A DNA stretch of 64,000 nucleotides from Pelomonas sp. CA6 (GTDB lineage Bacteria; Pseudomonadota; Gammaproteobacteria; Burkholderiales; Burkholderiaceae_C), in the NCBI RefSeq assembly GCF_022549225.1, contig NZ_JAKZFD010000002.1, forward strand, positions 372,001 to 436,000, written 5' to 3'. Below are positions 9,747-17,253 of the stretch, in pieces. A model generated the notes under the pieces. It was not told where the DNA came from. It made no database searches and saw only the letters and a program-made list of their open reading frames with translations. How positions within the stretch are numbered: the first letter of the stretch is position 1; each line of letters starts with the position of its first letter. A program made the position numbers and the translations under genes.

Positions 9747-11252
9747 ATGCGCCACACTCGTCACGCCTTGGGCTGCGCCTTGCTCACTGCCTTCTGTGCG
9801 CAGGGCGCCTGGGCTTCCGGCTATCACTTCGGCACCCAGTCGGCCTCCGCCCAAGGCACGGCCAACGCCGGTGCGCTGGAGGCTTCCGATGCTTCCGTGC
9901 TGTTCTACAACCCCGCGGCCATGACCCTGCTGGACGGCACCCGCGCCAGCGGCGTGCTCAACGTCGTGCTGCCCAAGGGCCGCTACGAAGACCAGGGCAG
10001 CTTCACCTCGCTGAACCAGCCCATCCAGGGCGGCAACGGCGGCCGCTTCGTGTCCGCCACCGCCGTGCCGCACGGCTACTTCACGCACAAGTGGAGCCCG
10101 GACATCACCGTCGGCGTGGGCGTCTTCGTGCCCTTCGGCTCCAAGAGCGAGTACGACGCCGACTGGGTGGGCCGCTACAACACCATCGGCACCGAGCTCA
10201 AGACCATCGCGATCAACCCCTCGCTGTCCTTCAAGCTGAACGAGAAGTTCAGCGCCGGCGTGGGCTTCACGCTGCAGCACATCGAGGGCAAGCTGTCCAA
10301 GGGCGCGGACTTCGGCTCCGGCGCGCTGAACCTGATCATCGACCAGCAGGTCGCCGCCAATGCGCGTCCCGGCGTGCCCACCGAGGTGGTGCGCGCCGCG
10401 GTCGTGAACCAGCTCAGCGGCCTGATCAAGCAGGTCTCGGGCAACCCGCTGTACTCCGGCCGCGTCGACGTGGAAGGCAAGGACTGGGGCGTGGGCTTCA
10501 ACCTGGGCCTGATGTACCAGTACGACAAGGACACGCGCTTCGGCCTGGCCTATCGCTCCAATGTGCGCCACAAGCTCAAGGGCGATGCGCACTGGCAGGT
10601 GCAGACCCCCGCCGCCAATCTGGCCGCGCTGCTCAACGGCGCGCTGGGCAACGGCGTCGGCACCACCGTGCAGCAACGCCTGGTGGGCCTGTACACCGAC
10701 AGCGACGCCAGCCTGAACGTCAACACGCCCGAGTCGCTGTCGCTGAACTTCTACAAGCAGCAGGGCAAGCTGGGCATCATGGGTGACGTGACCTACACGC
10801 GCCACTCGCGTTTCCAGGAACTGCGCATCGACTTCGCGAACAACCTGGCCGACTCCAACACGCCGCAGCGCTGGGTCAACACCACCCGTGCCTCCTTCGG
10901 CCTGAACTATCAGTGGAGCGACGCGCTGAAGCTGCGCGGTGGCGTGGCCTTCGACCAGTCGCCGATCGATGCGATCTCCAACCGCACGCCGTCCATCCCG
11001 GACAACGACCGCACCTGGCTGTCCGCCGGTTTGAACTGGAAGCTCAGCCCCAAAAGCTCGCTGGACTTCGCGCTGAGCTACATCCACGTCAACGCCAGCC
11101 AGATCAACTACTACGACAACGGTGCCGTGACCAACGCGTCCGGCTCGGCCGTCTGCGATCCCAGCAAGAACACCTCGAGCTGCGCGACCATCCGTGGCCG
11201 CTACAACCTGCACTCGGCGCTGCTGGGCATCCAGTACAACCACGAGTTCTGA
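9747..11252 (+). CDS. fadL: FadL/TodX family outer-membrane hydrophobic-compound transporter
   Basis: A 501-aa outer-membrane beta-barrel of the FadL family, which takes up long-chain fatty acids and other hydrophobic molecules. The start at 9747 is chosen because GGAG lies six bases upstream; a second ATG 12 bases earlier has no site. A Sec signal (ALLTAFCAQGAWA) precedes the mature start SGYHFGTQSASAQGTANAGA, which carries the family's N-terminal hatch and NPA motif (FYNPAAMT). The C-terminus ends in Phe (YNHEF), the BamA recognition feature. It is divergent from the acylase; if that enzyme releases fatty acids the two could cooperate, which is inference. Confidence 0.93.
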   Translation: MRHTRHALGCALLTAFCAQGAWASGYHFGTQSASAQGTANAGALEASDASVLFYNPAAMTLLDGTRASGVLNVVLPKGRYEDQGSFTSLNQPIQGGNGGRFVSATAVPHGYFTHKWSPDITVGVGVFVPFGSKSEYDADWVGRYNTIGTELKTIAINPSLSFKLNEKFSAGVGFTLQHIEGKLSKGADFGSGALNLIIDQQVAANARPGVPTEVVRAAVVNQLSGLIKQVSGNPLYSGRVDVEGKDWGVGFNLGLMYQYDKDTRFGLAYRSNVRHKLKGDAHWQVQTPAANLAALLNGALGNGVGTTVQQRLVGLYTDSDASLNVNTPESLSLNFYKQQGKLGIMGDVTYTRHSRFQELRIDFANNLADSNTPQRWVNTTRASFGLNYQWSDALKLRGGVAFDQSPIDAISNRTPSIPDNDRTWLSAGLNWKLSPKSSLDFALSYIHVNASQINYYDNGAVTNASGSAVCDPSKNTSSCATIRGRYNLHSALLGIQYNHEF

Positions 11253-11301
11253 TCCGGCCCTGGACCGTCCCCGCGGGCGGCCCAAGCCAGGACTTCGCCA
11301 A

Positions 11302-11329
11302 CGCCCGGCCCTGCCGGGCGTTTCTTCTT
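11302..11329 (+). terminator. Rho-independent terminator after fadL
   Basis: An 8-bp perfect stem CGCCCGGC/GCCGGGCG (11302-11309 and 11313-11320) with a 3-base loop, followed by TTTCTTCTT. It lies 49 bases after the fadL stop. Confidence 0.85.
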
Positions 11330-11408
11330 GCGCCGCCGCAAACCCGCGGACTTGATCGCGACGGGCTGCCGTGCCAGCATGGACGCGACTGCACCGTGGG
11401 AGCTAGCC

Positions 11409-11642
11409 ATGTCGGGTCTCTGGGTTTTCGTGCTCGTGCTTCTGGTCGCGCTGGCGCTGCTGGGCGCCTTGCGGCTGGACCTGCTGAAGCTGTGGTTCGC
11501 CAGCCTCTTCAACCCCGCTCAGGCGGCCGGTCGCGGCACGCCGCCGGTGCAGAAGCTGCCAGTGCCACGCGACGAACCGGTGCAGTCGCAGACCCACGGC
11601 CACAAGCCCGAACACCACCAGCACACCGGCCGCCATCACTGA
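11409..11642 (+). CDS. Small single-pass membrane protein with a His-rich tail
   Basis: A 77-aa protein, not recognised as a named family. GGGAG lies upstream of the ATG at 11409. Residues 3-25 (LWVFVLVLLVALALLGALRL) form one transmembrane helix. The tail is hydrophilic with a Pro/Gln segment and ends in a His-rich stretch (HGHKPEHHQHTGRHH). The tail could bind metal, but this is only a composition argument. It has its own ribosome site after the fadL terminator and may share transcription with the cobalamin adenosyltransferase downstream. Confidence 0.65.
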   Translation: MSGLWVFVLVLLVALALLGALRLDLLKLWFASLFNPAQAAGRGTPPVQKLPVPRDEPVQSQTHGHKPEHHQHTGRHH

Positions 11643-11736
11643 GGGCGAAAGCCCCGGGAGCCGCGATGCCCAAGCGGGGTCAGGCCTTGCCGTTTGCGGC
11701 AAGATGCGGGCTTTCGCAACCCCGAGCAGCGCTTCC

Positions 11737-12315
11737 ATGGCCAACCGACTCTCTCAGATCGCAACCCGCACCGGCGACGACGGCACCACCGGCCTGGGCG
11801 ACGGCACGCGCGTACCCAAAGACCATTTGCGCGTCCAGGCCATGGGTGATGTCGACGAGCTCAATTCTCAGATCGGCGTGCTGCTGGCCGAGCCCCTGCC
11901 CGAGGATGTGCGTGAACTGCTGATCACCATCCAGCACGAGCTGTTCAACCTTGGCGGCGAGCTGTGCATGCCCGGCTATGCGCTGCTCAAGGACGACGCC
12001 GTGCTGCGCCTGGACCAGGCGCTGGCCCATTACAACGCCGCTCTGCCCCGTCTGGCCGAATTCATCCTGCCCGCGGGCACGCGCAGCGCCGCGATCTCCC
12101 ATGTCTGCCGCACCGTGGCGCGGCGCGCCGAACGCGCGGTCGTCACGCTGGCCGCGCACGAGAGCGTCAACGCCGCGCCGCGTCAGTACCTGAACCGTCT
12201 GTCCGACCTGCTGTTCGTGCTGGCCCGCGTGCTCAATCGCGCCAATCTGGACGGCAAGGGCGGCGACGACGTCTACTGGCACAGCGAGCGGCTGCAGCGC
12301 CAGCAGCAGGGCTGA
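11737..12315 (+). CDS. pduO: Cob(I)alamin adenosyltransferase, PduO type
   Basis: A 192-aa ATP:cob(I)alamin adenosyltransferase of the PduO/MMAB family, making adenosylcobalamin. The start at 11737 (MANRLSQIATRTGDDGTTGL) gives the family's N-terminus; the phosphate-binding segment TRTGDDGTTGLGDG is intact. The catalytic helix shows ISHVCRTVARRAERAVV, and the C-terminal part has YLNRLSDLLFVLARVLNR, the cobalamin-contact helix. Its length fits the family. It stands alone, convergent with the WYL regulator. Confidence 0.94.
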   Translation: MANRLSQIATRTGDDGTTGLGDGTRVPKDHLRVQAMGDVDELNSQIGVLLAEPLPEDVRELLITIQHELFNLGGELCMPGYALLKDDAVLRLDQALAHYNAALPRLAEFILPAGTRSAAISHVCRTVARRAERAVVTLAAHESVNAAPRQYLNRLSDLLFVLARVLNRANLDGKGGDDVYWHSERLQRQQQG

Positions 12316-12342
12316 GTCCCGCCGCCCACCACGGGCACAGGG

Positions 12343-13320
12343 TCACAGCGCGTCGGCGGCCTCGCGCAAGCGCCGGGCGTAGGCCTGCGTCAAGCTGTCG
12401 GGCGCCAGCACGCGCACCTGGCCGGCATGGCGCAGCAGGTCCATCAGCAGCTCGGTCGCGTCCACAAAGGGCAGCTCCAGCCGCCAGCGGCCGTCCTCCA
12501 GCCATTCGCTGCGCTGCGCCGGATGCCATTCCTCGCTGGCCACCCAGGGCGCCGCAGCAGCCGCAAACTCCAGCACCGCCCATTGCGGTGTGCCGCCGGC
12601 AAAAATGCCATAGCCCTGGTCCAGCTCGCCCTCCAGCTGCTTGATGGGCAGGGACCTGGCCTTGCTGCCCTGCAGCGCCTCGGCAGCCTCCACCGCGTCC
12701 AGCGCAAAGCGGCGCAGACCCTCGCTGGCATGGCACCAGGCGTCCAGGTACCAGGTGTTGCGGTAGTGCACCAGGCGCTGCGGCGACACCTCGCGCTCGC
12801 TCAGCGAGCCGCCATCCCTGCCGCGCTTGCGGTAGCGCAGCCTCAGTCGCTGCCGTTTCACCAGAGCCGAGCCCACGGTCTCGAAATGCTCCGAGGGCAC
12901 GCGCCGGCGCGCCGTGGAGATCAGCTTGACGCGGCGCGTGATCTCGCGCGCCTCGTCCTCGTCGCTGCCCAGCATGCCGCTGAGCTTGTCGAACATGGGT
13001 TGCAGATGGCGGTTCAGCAGACCGTCCTCATCCAGCCCGGCCAGCAGCTGGTGCATGGTCAAGAGCGCATGCAGCTCCTTCTCGCTGAACCACAGGCCCG
13101 GCAGCTCATGGCGCTGGCCGCGCCATTGCTGGCCGAAGCGGTAGCCGTTCTCCGCCGCGTCGTACTCGATGGGCGCATCCATGCGCTCGCGCAGGTACTG
13201 CAGGTCGCGCTTCAGCGTGGCCGGCGACACCTCCAGCACCTCGCGCAGCTGCGCAAAGCTCACGCAGCCACGGCTGCGTATCAGCATCTCGATCTTGTAG
13301 AAGCGCTCGGTGCGATCCAT
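12343..13320 (-). CDS. HTH/WYL-domain transcriptional regulator
   Basis: A 325-aa regulator. Residues 1-60 form an HTH of the DeoR/HTH_11 type (RFYKIEMLIRSRGCVSFAQLREVLEVSPATLKRDL, broken here at the turn). A WYL domain spans about residues 130-215, with the signature NTWYLDAWCH, and a WCX-like C-terminal domain follows. WYL domains sense nucleic-acid or nucleotide ligands, and regulators of this type control DNA-damage and phage-defence genes. It is divergent from the HNH-like gene at 13454 and shares a 133-bp intergenic region full of repeated half-sites, so it probably regulates that gene and itself. Confidence 0.9.
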   Translation of the reverse strand: MDRTERFYKIEMLIRSRGCVSFAQLREVLEVSPATLKRDLQYLRERMDAPIEYDAAENGYRFGQQWRGQRHELPGLWFSEKELHALLTMHQLLAGLDEDGLLNRHLQPMFDKLSGMLGSDEDEAREITRRVKLISTARRRVPSEHFETVGSALVKRQRLRLRYRKRGRDGGSLSEREVSPQRLVHYRNTWYLDAWCHASEGLRRFALDAVEAAEALQGSKARSLPIKQLEGELDQGYGIFAGGTPQWAVLEFAAAAAPWVASEEWHPAQRSEWLEDGRWRLELPFVDATELLMDLLRHAGQVRVLAPDSLTQAYARRLREAADAL

Positions 13321-13375
13321 GCCTCGTTCCCCGGCCCTGTGGCAAAAAAACCGCCTTCGGACGGGTGGTGCCGAA

Positions 13376-13410
13376 GTGGCTCATCAGGTAGCTCACGCCA
13401 TGAGCCACCT
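13376..13410. promoter_or_regulatory. Candidate WYL-regulator operator (repeated GTGGCTCA half-sites)
   Basis: In the intergenic region between the WYL regulator and the HNH-like gene, GTGGCTCAT (13376-13384) is inverted as ATGAGCCAC (13400-13408). A third half-site, AGGTAGCTCA (13386-13395), forms a 9/10 inverted pair with TGAGCCACCT (13401-13410). Another GAGCCAC lies just before the ATG at 13454. Such clustered half-sites between divergent genes suggest regulator binding. Confidence 0.55.
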
Positions 13411-13453
13411 GGCCCACACACTGTGCCATACCCACACACCGTAGGAGCCACTC

Positions 13454-14521
13454 ATGGAACAGACCCGCGTTGCCGCGATCCAGCTCTCGCTGCCCATGCC
13501 CGAGGCCGCCGCCGCCCCTTGCGCGCAAGACCGCGCACCCAGCCTCCATGAGCAACTCGGCTTCGAACTCGGCTGGGACCATGCCCGCTACGGGTCGGTG
13601 CCGCCGGTGGATCAGCTCTTCCAGCAGTCTCCGCTGCGCCAGGGCTGGCAGGCCGGCCGTGCCAGCTTCGGCCGCCGAACCCTGCGCGCCAGTCCGCATG
13701 TGCGCCAGTGGCTGGCCCTGCGCTGCCATGCCTGGCTGCGCGGGCGCAGCTTCGAAACCTTGCTGGTCACGCCCAACTATCTCCAGCAGCTGGAAGCCAG
13801 CCACTGCCCCATCACCCGCCAGCCGCTGCAGGAGCAAGCCGGCACACAGCAGCGCCGCATCGACCGCGTGCGCGACGATGCCGGTTATGCCGCCGGCAAC
13901 CTCGTGCAGATGAGCCAGCAGGCCAACCAGGCCAAGGGCGACCGCGACTTCGCGGCACTGCAGGCCCTGGCACTCAGCCTGCGCCAGGGGCCGCTCCAGC
14001 AGGCCGGAGGCCTGGACCTGGCGTCCTGGGACCGCCTGGTCACGCTGGCGAGCTTCGTCACCGAACTGCCGCACGAACAGGCGGCGCGCCTGCCGCTGCG
14101 CGTGCTGCCGCCCAACCGCTTGCGCCTCTTCAATCCCATCCAGGCTTTGCAGGCCCTGCTGACGCGCCAGCTGGCCACACCAGGCTGGAGCCAGCGCCTG
14201 ACGCGCATCGAAAGCCTGCTGGGCAGCGACTCGTTGCGCGCGGACTTCAGCCGCTTCGTCCTCGCGCTGGCGCCACGCGTGCTGCGCAGCCGCGAACTGC
14301 TGCAACGCGAACAGATCCGCTGGGCGCTGGAGGATGCCTGGCAGGACGCGCTGGTGCTCAAGCGCTGGACCCAGTTCGCGCTGAACCTGGGCGCTGCCCA
14401 GGCCGAAGCGCTGGTGCACAAGGCCGCCGCGAAGAAGCTCAGCCCCGTGCATGTGGAGCGCCATGCCCATCCCACCGAGGGCTGGGCCCTGGAGCGTCAA
14501 GGCTTCCGCGCGGCCGCCTGA
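13454..14521 (+). CDS. Unrecognised protein with an HNH-nuclease-like motif
   Basis: A 355-aa protein with no family I recognise. Residues 30-80 contain LGFELGWDHARYG and a helical region. Around residues 108-158 the order HCPITRQPL, then RIDRVRDDAGYAAGNLVQM, then QQANQAKGDRD closely resembles the core of HNH endonucleases, which typically read C-P-I, then IDRIDxxKGYxPGN, then ANxLKGD. The second CxxC pair is missing, so the site may be degenerate or lack structural zinc. The C-terminal half (residues 190-355) is helical, Leu/Arg/Gln rich. It has GGAG before the ATG. Divergence from a WYL regulator suggests a DNA-damage or defence-linked role; this is inference. Confidence 0.75.
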   Translation: MEQTRVAAIQLSLPMPEAAAAPCAQDRAPSLHEQLGFELGWDHARYGSVPPVDQLFQQSPLRQGWQAGRASFGRRTLRASPHVRQWLALRCHAWLRGRSFETLLVTPNYLQQLEASHCPITRQPLQEQAGTQQRRIDRVRDDAGYAAGNLVQMSQQANQAKGDRDFAALQALALSLRQGPLQQAGGLDLASWDRLVTLASFVTELPHEQAARLPLRVLPPNRLRLFNPIQALQALLTRQLATPGWSQRLTRIESLLGSDSLRADFSRFVLALAPRVLRSRELLQREQIRWALEDAWQDALVLKRWTQFALNLGAAQAEALVHKAAAKKLSPVHVERHAHPTEGWALERQGFRAAA

Positions 14522-14539
14522 GCGCGCCCGGCGGGCTGG

Positions 14540-14755
14540 TCAGGGCAGGCCCTGGTGCAGCTTTTCCAGCTCGCCGTTCTGATCCTGCAGCGCCACGGCA
14601 TAGCCTTGCTCGCCAAACCAATGCGCCCATCTGCGCGCCTGCTGACGATCGGGCAGCCAGGGACCCGTGCGGTCAACCTGGACGCGATACCCGCGGCGTT
14701 CATAGAACACCACGCGCCACATGTTGTTGTTGATCTTTGCGTCAAAAGCGCCCAT
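14540..14755 (-). CDS. Small hypothetical protein
   Basis: A 71-aa soluble protein beginning MGAFDAKINNNMWRVVFYERRGYRV and containing VDRTGPWLPDRQQARRWAHWFGEQGYAVALQDQ in pieces typical of small Burkholderiales conserved proteins. The alternating aromatic/charged pattern looks like a beta-beta-alpha fold. No function is recognised. The ribosome site is weak. An overlapping longer reading frame in another phase has a poorer composition and was not chosen. Confidence 0.55.
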   Translation of the reverse strand: MGAFDAKINNNMWRVVFYERRGYRVQVDRTGPWLPDRQQARRWAHWFGEQGYAVALQDQNGELEKLHQGLP

Positions 14756-14857
14756 CGGAAGCTGCTGAAGAGTCCCATCCCGAAACGGGGCGCAAATCTA
14801 GCAGAAGCATCATTCACGGGCGAGAGAAGAACCCTCAAGCCCCCACGACGACCCAGA

Positions 14858-15316
14858 TCAAAGCGCGAGAAATTCCTCAAGCCGCCGCAGCCCTACCCGT
14901 TTGATGTCCGCTGATCGGCTGCGCGCGAGCCATTGCGTCAGCAGCGCATCGTGGCTGATCAGCTCAGCCGTCTCGCCCTCCAGCGCCAAGGCCAGCAAAT
15001 CGGCATGGGCCGGCGTGGGCGCGCTCCCGCGGCCGCTCTTCGGCGTTGCGGGGCGCAGCGCCTGGGCATAGGGCAGGAAGTCGGCCAGCAGTTCCTGGCG
15101 CTGCGCCAGGCTCAGTCCGAAGCGGGGAAAGGCCAGCGCCGTCATCAGCCGCGTGGCGCTGTCCGGACTGACACGCGGCAGCCAGCGGCCGTCCTGCCAG
15201 CCGCGCCGCAGTGCCTGCGCCTGCTCGTCGGTGCACAGCAGCGCACGCAGCAACAGCGGCGTGTCGATCACAACGGGACGGCTTGCCGTCTTCGCCGCCG
15301 AACGGACGCGGCTCAT
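14858..15316 (-). CDS. PIN-domain protein, putative toxin (COG1569-like)
   Basis: A 152-aa PIN-domain protein resembling the 'putative toxin component, PIN family'. The N-terminal strand VVIDTPLLLRALL supplies Asp18, and the segment VSPDSATRLMTALAFPRFGLS matches the family's VSxxxxxEL..vL..prf block. Asp106 (HADLLALA) and Asp123 (LISHDALL) are present. The usual Glu in the VS...EL block is Arg56 here and the first Asp of the usual DxxD is Ala, so nuclease activity is uncertain. Its start overlaps the stop of the AbrB-type gene by four bases, the normal antitoxin-then-toxin order. Confidence 0.8.
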   Translation of the reverse strand: MSRVRSAAKTASRPVVIDTPLLLRALLCTDEQAQALRRGWQDGRWLPRVSPDSATRLMTALAFPRFGLSLAQRQELLADFLPYAQALRPATPKSGRGSAPTPAHADLLALALEGETAELISHDALLTQWLARSRSADIKRVGLRRLEEFLAL

Positions 15317-15714
15317 CGGCTCACCACCTTGGTTGCACGTTTTGTTACAGATCCCTCATTTTTCGCGCGGCTGGCTGCGGCCTCGCGGCGCGGCGCCGGT
15401 TTCTTGGCGGCGGCACTCGATGTTTTTTTTGCCGGGCTGGCCTTGGCTGCAGCGGCCTTTTTACGACTCCCCGTTTTTTGGGCTCCTTCCCCCGAGGCCC
15501 AGGCCGCGGCGGCCTCCAGCGTTTTTTCGTCCAGCGCGAGTTCCGCCAGCTTGGCGCGCAGCGCGTCGCCGCGCTGGATGCGCACGGGGGTCAGCACGAT
15601 TTGCCCGGCCCGGGCCTGCACCTCGAAGTACTGCACGGGACCGATGGCTTCGGTCACGCTCTTGGGAAGGGTCAATTGATTCTTGGAAGTAAGCTTGGCC
15701 AGCACGGAGCACAT
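15313..15714 (-). CDS. AbrB/SpoVT-type antitoxin with Lys/Ala-rich tail
   Basis: A 133-aa protein. Residues 1-45 (SVLAKLTSKNQLTLPKSV, then GPVQYFEVQARAGQIVLTPV) form a swapped-hairpin AbrB-like DNA-binding domain typical of antitoxins. After a short helical segment, residues about 83-130 are a low-complexity Lys/Ala/Pro/Ser tail (SRKKAAAAKASPAKK...) like bacterial histone-H1 proteins. A TTG two codons earlier is possible, but the ATG at 15714 is preferred. It sits directly beside the palindromic operator at 15719-15739 and is translationally coupled to the PIN gene. Confidence 0.85.
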   Translation of the reverse strand: MCSVLAKLTSKNQLTLPKSVTEAIGPVQYFEVQARAGQIVLTPVRIQRGDALRAKLAELALDEKTLEAAAAWASGEGAQKTGSRKKAAAAKASPAKKTSSAAAKKPAPRREAAASRAKNEGSVTKRATKVVSR

Positions 15715-15718
15715 TCGC

Positions 15719-15739
15719 AAAGTAAGGGGCCATTACTTT
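15719..15739. promoter_or_regulatory. Palindromic operator of the PIN/AbrB toxin-antitoxin operon
   Basis: A perfect inverted repeat AAAGTAA-N7-TTACTTT lies four bases upstream of the antitoxin ATG. It is AT-rich in a GC-rich neighbourhood. TA operons are usually autorepressed by binding of the antitoxin's DNA-binding domain to such a site, so it is very probably the operator. Confidence 0.7.
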
Positions 15740-15857
15740 AGCGCGTCCTGGCTTTCGTCGCGGCGATGCACGCAGCCGGGCGCGATGCGGCGCGAGCACG
15801 GCCAATTCAGCTGAGGCAAGACCTGACCCCAGCGGAACTCAAGAAAAAAACGGGCAT

Positions 15858-15890
15858 GAAAAAAGGGCCGCATCAGCGGCCCTCTTTGTC
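15858..15890 (-). terminator. Rho-independent terminator after the GNAT gene
   Basis: Read on the minus strand, an AGGGCCGC/GCGGCCCT stem (15864-15882) with a 4-base loop is followed by a T-run (plus-strand A-run 15858-15864). It lies about 50 bases after the stop of the acetyltransferase gene. An A-rich stretch on the other side may let it work in both directions. Confidence 0.75.
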
Positions 15891-15935
15891 AGGGGATAGA
15901 GGCGAGCGATATCGCCTTCGGTCTTGCCAGGGGAT

Positions 15936-16454
15936 TCAGGCGACCGTGCGCTGCAGGCGCAGCTGCTGCAGCTTCACGCCTTCCACATCCACCGTCTTGG
16001 CGGAATCGAACTCGGGCTCGAAGCCGGCCTGCTCGAAGAAACGCAGCGCGCGTCCATTGCCCTGATAGGTCCACAGCGTGACCTTGGTGCAACCTTCCTC
16101 CTGCAATCCCTCGCGGGCGGCCTGGACCAGGGCCTGACCCACGCCCTTGTCCCAGTGCTGGGGGGCGGCATAGACGGCCCAGATCTCACCGGTGGTGGAC
16201 GGCGTGCCCTTGTCGCGCGAGCGATCGAAGCCAACAAAGCCCATGGGCTCGTTGTCCACGTGCGCGACCAGCAACTGGGGTTCGCAGAGTTGAATGGCCT
16301 CGCGCCAATAAGCCTGGCGCTGTGCCACCGACAGATTGGCCAGGGCGGAGTCGGGCCACAGACCCTTGTATGCATCCTGTGCGGCAGCCACTTGGATCTG
16401 GGCGATGACCTTGGCATCGCGCAAGGTGGCCGGACGGACCTCAATACTCGACAT
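15936..16454 (-). CDS. GNAT family N-acetyltransferase
   Basis: A 172-aa GCN5-related acetyltransferase. The start at 16454 (MSSIEVRPATLRDAKVIAQI) matches the typical beta1-alpha1 opening. Motif A, the acetyl-CoA pyrophosphate loop, is represented by AAPQHWDKGVGQALVQAA, and motif B by LWTYQGNGRALRFFEQAGFEPE. The substrate is unknown. It is monocistronic with its own terminator. Confidence 0.9.
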   Translation of the reverse strand: MSSIEVRPATLRDAKVIAQIQVAAAQDAYKGLWPDSALANLSVAQRQAYWREAIQLCEPQLLVAHVDNEPMGFVGFDRSRDKGTPSTTGEIWAVYAAPQHWDKGVGQALVQAAREGLQEEGCTKVTLWTYQGNGRALRFFEQAGFEPEFDSAKTVDVEGVKLQQLRLQRTVA

Positions 16455-16566
16455 AGCTAACGAAAGCGGGCAGCAGAAAACCAAAGCCCAAGATTGTCCT
16501 CGCCAATTGCGGCCGAAGCCGCCCTTGACAGCAGCTTTTTTTGTGGCCCCGAAGTGAGGCCCCGGA

Positions 16567-17253
16567 TCAGGCCAGGCTCAAACAGGCCTGCCGACGCTGC
16601 GAAAGCTCGCGCGCATAGGCCGCGACGCAGCGCCCGAACTGGGGCCGGGTCACGCCCTGCAGGCGCGCCAGCAGCTCGTGGCGCACCGGCAGACCCTGGA
16701 GCTGCTCGCTGAACTCTCGTTGCAGATCCTGCTGCATGCGCAGCAGCAGCTGCGCGGTGGTCAGCGCATCCGCCAACGCCCGGTGCGCCCGCCCGTTGTC
16801 GGGCAACGCATGGTGGCGTGCCAGCGTGCCCAGCTTGCAGTTGGGCGCCTCCGGATAGAGCCGGCGCGCGAGCTTCACCGTGCAGGCGAACTCGGGCGCC
16901 CGCTCGGGTGCGCAGTCGGCGCGTTGCAGCTCATGGAGCCAGAAGCCGCGGTCGAAGCTCGCGTTGTGCGCCACCATGCCGCAGCCCGCCGCGAAGCGGT
17001 CCACCTCGCGCATCACCTGCGCGGCATCGGGTGCCTGCTCCAGCATCTCATTGCTGATTCCGGTGAGGCGCTCGATGAAAGGCGGCACCCAGGCCCCGGT
17101 GTTCATCAGGCTCTGGTACTGGCCGACGATCGCCCCGTCGCGCACCAGCACCGCGGCAATCTCGGTCGCCCGCCCGCCGCCCTGCGGTGAATGGCCCGTG
17201 GTCTCGAAGTCGATCACCGCGATGGTGTCGAGCAGCGCGTCGGGAAAGCTCAT
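16567..17253 (-). CDS. DnaQ-like 3'-5' exonuclease (DEDDh)
   Basis: A 228-aa exonuclease of the DnaQ/PolC-epsilon fold. The DEDDh residues are visible: Asp15 and Glu17 (VIDFETTG), Asp101 (HNASFDRGF), His157 and Asp162 (HRALADA). It is related to Pol III epsilon but lacks a beta-clamp motif that I can identify, so it is probably a stand-alone exonuclease. The start overlaps the mazG-like stop (17250-17253), giving a two-gene operon that would combine nucleotide-pool cleaning and exonuclease functions. Confidence 0.92.
   Translation of the reverse strand: MSFPDALLDTIAVIDFETTGHSPQGGGRATEIAAVLVRDGAIVGQYQSLMNTGAWVPPFIERLTGISNEMLEQAPDAAQVMREVDRFAAGCGMVAHNASFDRGFWLHELQRADCAPERAPEFACTVKLARRLYPEAPNCKLGTLARHHALPDNGRAHRALADALTTAQLLLRMQQDLQREFSEQLQGLPVRHELLARLQGVTRPQFGRCVAAYARELSQRRQACLSLA

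Noticed and set aside
14497-14880. 127-codon minus-strand frame overlapping the small gene at 14540
   Set aside because: Cys/Arg/Trp-rich translation without structure; the 71-aa frame in another phase looks more protein-like.
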